Assembly: GCF_902859745.1 (NCBI RefSeq)
Contig: NZ_CADIJW010000007.1
Location: 62,001-126,000, forward strand
Length of the DNA: 64,000 nt
Origin: Achromobacter dolens
GTDB taxonomy: Bacteria > Pseudomonadota > Gammaproteobacteria > Burkholderiales > Burkholderiaceae_B
Direction of reading: 5' to 3'
Both the position numbers and the translations under genes were made by a program. A model generated the notes under the pieces. It searched no databases. It was not told where the DNA came from and worked only from the letters and a program-made list of their open reading frames with translations. Below, one piece after another: positions 58,617 through 64,000 of this stretch. Within the stretch, counting starts at the first letter, position 1. Every line of letters starts with the position of its first letter.

Positions 58617-60386
58617 TCAGCCAGCCCACCATTGCTTGAGCGTGGCGCGCAGCGCCGCGGCGCCGGCGCCATCGCTTTCCTTGCCCAGCGCGGCCAGGTA
58701 GGCGCGCGCCTGCTTGAGCGACACGTGGGGCGGCAGCGGCGGTATCTCCGGATCGGTCACCACTTCCAGCACGACCGGCCGCCCCGCCGCCAGGGCCTGG
58801 TCCCAGGCCGGTCTGACCTGATCCGGCGCGGTCACGCGAATGCCTTCCAGGCCAAGCAGGCGGCCATAGTCGGCATAGGAGAACTGCGGCAGCCACTGCG
58901 AATCGGCAAAGCGCGGATCTCCGCCCATGACACGCTGCTCCCACGTCACCAGATTGAGATCGCCGTTGTTGAGCACCATCACCACCAGCGTTGGATTGCT
59001 CCATTCATGCCAGCGGTGGGCGATGGTGATGAGCTCGTTGATGCCCAGCATCTGCATCGCGCCGTCGCCCACCAGCGCGATCACAGGACGGCTGGGATAG
59101 GCCAGCTTGGCCGCCACGGCGTATGGCACGCCGCAGCCCATGCTCGCCAGGCCTCCCGATACCGAGCCCATCATGCCTTCGCGCAACTGCACGTCGCGCG
59201 CGTACCAATTGGCCGCCGAGCCGGAGTCGCAGGTGACAATGCAGTCCGTTGGCAGACGCTCGGACAATTCCAGGAAAGGCAACTGCGGGTTGACCGGATT
59301 GGCCGCGACCGACGCCCGCGCGTGCACCTTTTCGCGCCACCGTTCCACCCGCTTTTCGATGTGGCCGCGCCATTGGTCGGCGGCCTTGGGCCGCAGCAGG
59401 GGCAGCAGCGCTTCCAGCGTCAGCCGGGCGTCGCCGACCAGCCCGACCTCGGCGGGATAGCGCAGGCTCAACTGGCGTCCGTCCAGGTCGATCTGCACGC
59501 AACGCGCCTGCCCTTCGCGCGGCAGGAATTCGGCGTAGGGAAACGAGGTGCCCACCATCAGCAGGGTGTCGCATTCGTTCATCATTTCCCAACTGGGCTG
59601 GGTGCCCAGCAGGCCGATGGCGCCGGTAACGTATGGCAATGCATCCGGCAGCACCGCCTTGCCCAGCAGCGCCTTGGCCACGCCCGCGCCCAGGCGCTCG
59701 GCCACCGCCCGGACTTCGTTGCCTGCCGCCAGCGCGCCCGCGCCCACCAGCATCGCCACCCGCTCGCCGCGATTGAGGATGTCCGCCGCGTTCTCGAGCG
59801 CGGCAGCCGGGGGCACGGACGCGTGCGAGGTGACGCCGATGCCGGTGTGCACCGTGCCGTGCTCGCGCGGCGGCGCGGGCACGGCTTCGAGATCCTGCAC
59901 GTCGTTCGGAAAGATCAGGCAGGTGACGCTGCGCCGTTCCATGGCGATGCGCATGGCGCGGTCGACCATGTGCCGCGCCTGCAGCGGCGAGGTCACCATG
60001 TGCACGAAATCGTGCGCCACGTCCTTGAACAGATTGGCGAGGTCCACCTCCTGCTGGTAGTCGCCGCCCAGCGCGCTGCGAGCCTGCTGGCCCACGATCG
60101 CCACCACCGGCTGATGGTCCATCTTGGCGTCGTACAGACCGTTGAGCAGGTGGATCGCTCCGGGTCCGGAGGTGGCCATGCAGACCCCGACCTGCCCGGT
60201 GAACTTGGCGTGGGCGCACGCCATGAAGGCCGCGGCTTCCTCGTGCCGGGCCTGCACGAATTGCAGCGCCTGGTTGCGGCCGAAGGCGCCGATCAGTCCA
60301 TTGATGCCGTCCCCTGGATAGCCATAGATGCGTTGCACGCCCCACTGGCCGAGGCGGTCCAGCACGAAGTCGGATACGGTTTGCAC
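58617..60386 (-). CDS. thiamine-pyrophosphate enzyme, pyruvate oxidase/acetolactate synthase type
   Basis: The 589-residue protein starts at a GTG (60386) with AGGAG 7 bp upstream; the long upstream frame is not conserved. Its three domains fit the POX family: the pyrimidine domain (GVQRIYGYPGDGINGLIGAFGRN; HEEAAAFMACAHAKFTGQVGVCMATSGPGAIHLLNGLYDA), a central FAD/ADP-like domain, and the pyrophosphate domain with GDGAMQMLGINELITIA...NNGDLN. Stress-linked TPP enzymes of this type are common in Proteobacteria; pyruvate oxidation to acetate is likely but not certain. Confidence 0.85.
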   Translation of the reverse strand: MQTVSDFVLDRLGQWGVQRIYGYPGDGINGLIGAFGRNQALQFVQARHEEAAAFMACAHAKFTGQVGVCMATSGPGAIHLLNGLYDAKMDHQPVVAIVGQQARSALGGDYQQEVDLANLFKDVAHDFVHMVTSPLQARHMVDRAMRIAMERRSVTCLIFPNDVQDLEAVPAPPREHGTVHTGIGVTSHASVPPAAALENAADILNRGERVAMLVGAGALAAGNEVRAVAERLGAGVAKALLGKAVLPDALPYVTGAIGLLGTQPSWEMMNECDTLLMVGTSFPYAEFLPREGQARCVQIDLDGRQLSLRYPAEVGLVGDARLTLEALLPLLRPKAADQWRGHIEKRVERWREKVHARASVAANPVNPQLPFLELSERLPTDCIVTCDSGSAANWYARDVQLREGMMGSVSGGLASMGCGVPYAVAAKLAYPSRPVIALVGDGAMQMLGINELITIAHRWHEWSNPTLVVMVLNNGDLNLVTWEQRVMGGDPRFADSQWLPQFSYADYGRLLGLEGIRVTAPDQVRPAWDQALAAGRPVVLEVVTDPEIPPLPPHVSLKQARAYLAALGKESDGAGAAALRATLKQWWAG

Positions 60387-60594
60387 GGGGGTTCTCCTTG
60401 CGATTGCGATGATGCAATCACCCGCCTGCGCAATTGCCGTTCCCTCCCCCCGGCCCCCGGCGCGGTGGCGGCGGACAGGCCTCCCATGGCATCCCTTACA
60501 AGGACCGGTAATTAACGGCCCCCGCGCCGGGCCCGACCAACGCTTCGTTCGGGCTGCCGGCGGCTTGAGCGTCACCGGGAGGTTGGCGCGGCCT

Positions 60595-61077
60595 TCAACC
60601 GCGCACCGCCGACTCGATGCCGGCGACGTCGATCTTGCCCATCTGCATCATGGCCTCGAAGGCACGCCTGGCGGCGGCGCGGTCCGGCGACACCAGCGCC
60701 TCGGTCAGCACCCGCGGGGTGATCTGCCAGGACAAGCCCCAGCGGTCCTGGCACCAGCCGCACACGTTTTCCTGGCCGCCGTTGCCGACGATCGCGTTCC
60801 ACAGGCGATCGGTCTCCGCCTGGTCATCGGTGGCGACCTGGAACGAGAAAGCCTGGTTGTGCAGGATGCCGGGGCCGCCATTCAAGCCGAGACAGGGAAT
60901 GCCGGCCACCGTGAACTCCACCGTCAGGACATCGCCCTCGCGCCCGGACGGATAATCGGCGGGCGCATGCATCACGCGGCCCACGGCGCTGTCGGGAAAT
61001 GTCTGCGCGTAGAACCGGGCCGCGTCCAGCGCGTCACGGTCGTACCAGAGGCAAATCGTATTCTTGCTGATCATCAT
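60595..61077 (-). CDS. VOC-superfamily protein, PhnB-like
   Basis: The 160-residue protein has the paired beta-alpha-beta units of the glyoxalase/VOC fold: NTICLWYDRDALDAARFYAQTFPDSAVGRVMHAP and FSFQVATDDQAETDRLWNAIVGNGGQENVCGWCQDRWGLSWQITPRVL, typical of the PhnB/UbiG-annotated group, whose function is unknown. Two tandem ATGs, 61077 and 61074, are downstream of AGGAG; the second has the better spacing. About 290 bp upstream hold only a GC-rich repeat region. Confidence 0.82.
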   Translation of the reverse strand: MMISKNTICLWYDRDALDAARFYAQTFPDSAVGRVMHAPADYPSGREGDVLTVEFTVAGIPCLGLNGGPGILHNQAFSFQVATDDQAETDRLWNAIVGNGGQENVCGWCQDRWGLSWQITPRVLTEALVSPDRAAARRAFEAMMQMGKIDVAGIESAVRG

Positions 61078-61104
61078 CGGTCTCCTGCGATGAGAAGCGA
61101 CACA

Positions 61105-61136
61105 CGAAACGAAACGCGCGCGAAACGAAACACGCG
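61105..61136. repeat. two-copy 16-bp direct repeat
   Basis: CGAAACGAAACGCGCG (61105-61120) is followed directly by CGAAACGAAACACGCG (61121-61136), one mismatch apart, then ~80 bp of GCGC-rich sequence. It sits between the VOC gene and the divergent exported-protein gene. It may be simple-sequence drift; no regulatory role is evident. Confidence 0.7.
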
Positions 61137-61369
61137 CCGCGCGAACCCGCGCGCAACGCGCGAGCTCGACACGCGCCGGCGAAGTCCGCGCGCCGCGCGC
61201 TGAAGAATGCTGCCCGGTCGAGCATAACGCCGGCCCTGGCGCGCAGACGTTACGAAGCGTTGGCAATCTCGCCGTGCCCCGCCACGGCGATCCGCCCACC
61301 GAGGTGACAGACCGTCGCCGCTCTGCGCATAATCCCGGGCATTCCGTCCTTCCGCAGGAGCCCACCGGC

Positions 61370-62014
61370 ATGTCCTCCCCTACGCTGGCTTCGGCGCGTC
61401 TTGCCGTCCTTCGCATGCGCTACGCGCTTTGCTGCGCCGCCGCACTCTTGTGGCTGGCCTGCGCGGCCCCCGCCCAGGCCTTCGACCGACAGGCCCAGAC
61501 GCAGCGCTACCAGCAATGGCTGGCCGATTTCGAGCGCGACCTGCTCCGGCTGGCCGCCGTGCCCACCCCCACCGACGCCGACGTCGAGCGCATTTTCGCC
61601 GACACCGTGGTGCCGTCATCGCGCGCGGTGGCCCTCGTGCGCCAATTGGCCGCGCAGCCGGCCGGCACGGTGTCGGGAGAGATTGCCTACCAGGGCCGGA
61701 CTCGCCTGCTGCTTGGCCTGTTGCGGCAATCGGTGGTGGCGGGCGACGGCGGCCCCTTCACCGACACGCCGCCGGGCAAGGCGCCCCTACAGTTGCGCGC
61801 CTGGTATCTGCATATCGACGGCGGCGGCCGGCTGGAGCCCCATTTCAACGACCCCGACGCCTATAAGCCCTATCGCCTGCCGCCCGACGGCAAGCTCGAG
61901 CGCGACGCCTATCCCTTCCTGGTGTTCGACGACGGGCCACGCCTGCGACTGGGCGCCATGACGCGGGAATACTGGGACGTGGTGCGCTTTCTGGACGGGC
62001 TGCAACATGGCTGA
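61370..62014 (+). CDS. exported hypothetical protein
   Basis: The 214-residue protein has AGGAG 9 bp before the ATG at 61370 and a signal peptide (MSSPTLASARLAVLRMRYAL, hydrophobic Cys/Ala/Leu core, cleavage at AQA-FD near residue 37). The mature part begins FDRQAQTQRYQQWLADFERDLLRLAAVPTPTDADVERIF and has a later FNDPDAYKPYRLPPDGKLERDAYPFLVFDDGPRLRLG. I do not recognise the family. Its stop overlaps the next gene's start by 8 bp, so the two are translated together. Confidence 0.72.
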   Translation: MSSPTLASARLAVLRMRYALCCAAALLWLACAAPAQAFDRQAQTQRYQQWLADFERDLLRLAAVPTPTDADVERIFADTVVPSSRAVALVRQLAAQPAGTVSGEIAYQGRTRLLLGLLRQSVVAGDGGPFTDTPPGKAPLQLRAWYLHIDGGGRLEPHFNDPDAYKPYRLPPDGKLERDAYPFLVFDDGPRLRLGAMTREYWDVVRFLDGLQHG

Positions 62015-63122
62015 CGCGACGATGTCCCGCCGCTGGCCGCGCCGTCTCGGCGCCGCGCTGCTGGCCGCGGCGCCGACGCTGGGCTGGGCCGCCTGCGCGC
62101 CCATCGACACGCCGTTCGGCGCCGAGCCGGCGGGCGCCGCGTTGCGCCCCCAGCCGCTGGCGCTGGCGCTGGCGCTGGACGGCTCGCGCGTGCTGCTGGG
62201 CCTGCATGGCGAACGCGTGCAAGCCGACACCCGGCTGATCACCGTGGCCGAGGACGGCGATCTCACGCCGCGCCTCTGGACCGACGCGGTGGACTGGAGC
62301 GTCTACGCCAGTCGCGCCGGCGAGCCCGGCGCGACTGTGTTGCAGCGCGATGCCGACGGCCGGCTGTGCCGCATCGACCGCTACCGGCAGGTGCGCGGAC
62401 GCCAGGTCGAGGATGGCGGCTACCGGCTCGCCTACGATGCCCAGGGCCGGCTGGCGGCCTACGCCGAATTCACGTCGGCGCGCAGTGGCAAGAGCGCGCT
62501 GCAGCAGGCTTGCGTCGCCCGCGACGGCCAGGGCCGCGTCACGGCCGTGTTCCTGGACGATTGCGGCGGCACGCCATCGCGGCCGGTGTACTACGTGCGC
62601 GACGATGCCGGCGCCCTGCTGCGCATCATCGACCTGCGCGCCGGGCCGCTCGGCGCGCGGGTGCAGCGCTTGAACGCCGATGGCACGACGCGCGCGGTCT
62701 ACCGGTCGCGTCCCGATCCCGACCGGGACGGCGCGATGATCGCCTATGCCCTGCCGGCCAATCCGCAGGACCGGATCCTGCCGGTGGCGCCCGGCGCCTC
62801 GCCGATCGTCATCACCGAGATCCCCGACGAGCCCTGGCGCGTGGTGCGCGTGCCGGCCGACACGGTCGAGGGCGACGGCTTGCCGTCGTGGGATCCGAAG
62901 GTGCAGACGGTGCTGCTCAAGGGCGTCAGCAATGCCCAGGGCCGTGTGGTGCTGGCGTCCGCGCAGATCGCGCCGTTCCACCGGGCCTTGCGCGAGACCC
63001 CGGGCCGGGTGTTCCTGTATGTGCACGACATGACCCGCTTCCTGCCCGTCACGGCGCTGGATGCCAAGGCCTGGGGCCGCTGCGTCGACCCGGCCCGGCG
63101 TGACGCCGGCGCCTGCGACTGA
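62007..63122 (+). CDS. exported hypothetical protein with YD-like repeats
   Basis: The 371-residue protein has an N-terminal signal (RRWPRRLGAALLAAAPTLGWAACAP; cleavage after ~30 residues). The mature part has several Y-x-D-x-x-G-R-L turns (YRLAYDAQGRLAAY, RDADGRLCRIDRYRQ, RLNADGTTRAVYRS) reminiscent of YD/Rhs-type beta strands, though there are only a few. The rest is unknown. It overlaps the preceding exported gene by 8 bp; a second possible start, ATG 62022, does not overlap. Both may act as a secreted pair. Confidence 0.7.
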   Translation: MADATMSRRWPRRLGAALLAAAPTLGWAACAPIDTPFGAEPAGAALRPQPLALALALDGSRVLLGLHGERVQADTRLITVAEDGDLTPRLWTDAVDWSVYASRAGEPGATVLQRDADGRLCRIDRYRQVRGRQVEDGGYRLAYDAQGRLAAYAEFTSARSGKSALQQACVARDGQGRVTAVFLDDCGGTPSRPVYYVRDDAGALLRIIDLRAGPLGARVQRLNADGTTRAVYRSRPDPDRDGAMIAYALPANPQDRILPVAPGASPIVITEIPDEPWRVVRVPADTVEGDGLPSWDPKVQTVLLKGVSNAQGRVVLASAQIAPFHRALRETPGRVFLYVHDMTRFLPVTALDAKAWGRCVDPARRDAGACD

Positions 63123-63140
63123 GCCCGCGGGCCGTCTCGT

Positions 63141-64000
63141 TCAGGGGCTGGCTTGCGTCTCGACCGTCAGATGCGACAGGCCGGCGATATGCGCCAGCTT
63201 GGCCTTGTAGAAGGCGCTGTCGCGCGGATGGCGCGTAACCAGCGACACGATCGCGGCATAGTGGCCCGGACCGACCTGCCACACATGCAGGTCGGCGATC
63301 TCGCCGTCGCCGGCATCCAGGGCCTGTTCGATGTCGCGCCGCATTTTTCCGCTCTGCGGCGCGGCGTCGAGCAGCACGGTGCCCGAGTCGCGGATCAAAC
63401 CCCACGACCAGCGCGCGATGACCAGCGCGCCAACCACCCCCATCGCCGGATCGGCCCATAGCCAGCCGTAGCTGCGGCCCAGCAGCAAGGCCGCGATGGC
63501 GAGCACCGAGGTCAAGGCATCGGCCAGCACGTGGACGTAGGCGGAGCGCAGGTTGTTGTCACGGACCCGCGCGGGATGGCCATGACCGGCGGCTGGCGCG
63601 CGGCCGCGGCCGCGGCCGTGGTCGTGGTCGTGGTCGTGGTCGTGGCCGTGGTCGTGGCCGTGGTCGCGCCCATGATGGCCGTGATCGTGGGCGCCATCGA
63701 CATGACGGCCATGATCATGGTCATGGCTATGGCCGCCATGGCCGTGCGCATGACCATGGTCATCCTTCAGCAGCCAGGCCGATACCAGGTTGACCAGCAG
63801 CCCGGCGACCGCGATGGCGATGGCCTCGTCGAAACGGATGGGCACCGGATCGACCAGCCGCGCCAGGCTGTCCCAGCCGATGATCAGGGCGATCAGCGCC
63901 AGCACGATGGCGCTGGCGAAACCCGCCAGCTCGCCCAGCTTGCCGGTGCCGAAGGTGAAGCGCGGATTGCGGGCCTGGCGGCGCGCATAGCCGTAGGCCA
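63141..64000 (-). CDS. dmeF: cation diffusion facilitator with His-rich loop (DmeF-like), 5' end missing
   Basis: The frame continues past the right edge, so the start is outside the window; about 286 residues are visible. Upstream of the internal ATG at 63905 it reads YGYARRQARNPRFTFGTGKLGELAGFASAI, the CDF cytoplasmic loop and helix typical of DmeF. It then has helices, a His/Asp-rich cytoplasmic loop, a second membrane pair HVLADALTSVLAIAALLLG with the HxxxD metal site, and a C-terminal domain (HVWQVGPGHYAAIVSLVT). It should export Co2+, Ni2+ or Zn2+ from the cytoplasm using the proton gradient. The metal cannot be settled from this part. Confidence 0.88.
   Translation of the reverse strand, partial: AYGYARRQARNPRFTFGTGKLGELAGFASAIVLALIALIIGWDSLARLVDPVPIRFDEAIAIAVAGLLVNLVSAWLLKDDHGHAHGHGGHSHDHDHGRHVDGAHDHGHHGRDHGHDHGHDHDHDHDHGRGRGRAPAAGHGHPARVRDNNLRSAYVHVLADALTSVLAIAALLLGRSYGWLWADPAMGVVGALVIARWSWGLIRDSGTVLLDAAPQSGKMRRDIEQALDAGDGEIADLHVWQVGPGHYAAIVSLVTRHPRDSAFYKAKLAHIAGLSHLTVETQASP
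63611..63666. repeat. GTGGTC-type hexamer repeats within the His-rich loop
   Basis: The coding sequence for the His-Asp loop is built of near-identical hexamers (GTGGTC/GTGGCC on the plus strand), read as repeated His-Asp or His-Gly on the minus strand. Repeat number may vary between strains by slippage, in steps of two codons and without a frameshift. Confidence 0.75.

Noticed and set aside
61105-61250. Possible CRISPR or integration-site repeat
   Set aside because: There are only two adjacent 16-bp copies with no spacers, no cas genes and no tRNA; it is simple-sequence DNA.
63600-63760. Hexamer repeats as a non-coding satellite
   Set aside because: They are in frame within the CDF gene and encode its expected His-rich loop.

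Overview
The window is 64 kb of dense, GC-rich chromosome (roughly two-thirds G+C, strong G/C bias at third codon positions) from a betaproteobacterium, most likely Alcaligenaceae (Achromobacter or Bordetella type). The reasons are a Bug-type tricarboxylate receptor, a TctAB transporter, an assimilatory nitrate reductase fused to a CysJ-like flavoprotein, paired NirBD and many LysR/AraC/MarR regulators with divergent oxidoreductase targets. This is inference from gene families and composition, not a database match. I saw no tRNA, rRNA, CRISPR array, insertion sequence, phage or integron. It reads as ordinary core and accessory metabolic chromosome.

Layout. 1-5.8 kb: the end of a drug-efflux MFS gene overlapping an ArsR-rhodanese gene, a ParB-like lipoprotein, a GST with a divergent WYL regulator, and a small unknown gene divergent from a GvpU-like gene. 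5.8-13.3 kb: a degenerate EAL protein opposite an RcsB-like response regulator, a DUF2252 gene, a phosphocholine-type phospholipase C broken by a one-base frameshift, and a MarR-acetyltransferase fusion divergent from a metallophosphoesterase. 13.3-22 kb: nitrate assimilation (nasR, nirD, nirB leftward; nasA-flavoprotein fusion rightward). 22-30.4 kb: aldo-keto reductases, LLM and SDR oxidoreductases with a LysR gene, yciH, a DOPA dioxygenase-like gene, an acetyltransferase, and AraC with a divergent FAD monooxygenase. 30.4-37.5 kb: tctBA, a chemoreceptor, a GAF-GGDEF cyclase, an ArsR-SRPBCC pair and a second ClpP. 37.5-45.8 kb: two MFS exporters, an AraC regulator with a Fur-like site, a Bug receptor with a DHDPS-like lyase, and a BisC-type molybdoenzyme. 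45.9-57.8 kb: hydrolase, acetyltransferase, two dehydrogenases, LysR, aldolase, MocR, TSUP transporter, glycosyltransferase, putative 2OG oxygenase, and a TetX-like monooxygenase with a divergent MarR. 57.7-64 kb: PRC-barrel, DUF883 and TPP-enzyme genes, a VOC protein, two unknown exported proteins and a partial His-rich CDF metal exporter.

The most informative region is the 404-bp nasA/nirB intergenic stretch. It holds two outward-facing sigma-54 promoters, a central pair of NtrC-like sites, and in each leader a terminator hairpin whose 5' arm overlaps a small hexaloop hairpin of the type bound by ANTAR proteins. The ANTAR regulator NasR is encoded in the nirBD operon. The sequence therefore suggests that one nitrogen-controlled enhancer fires both operons and that nitrate, through NasR, lifts attenuation in both leaders.
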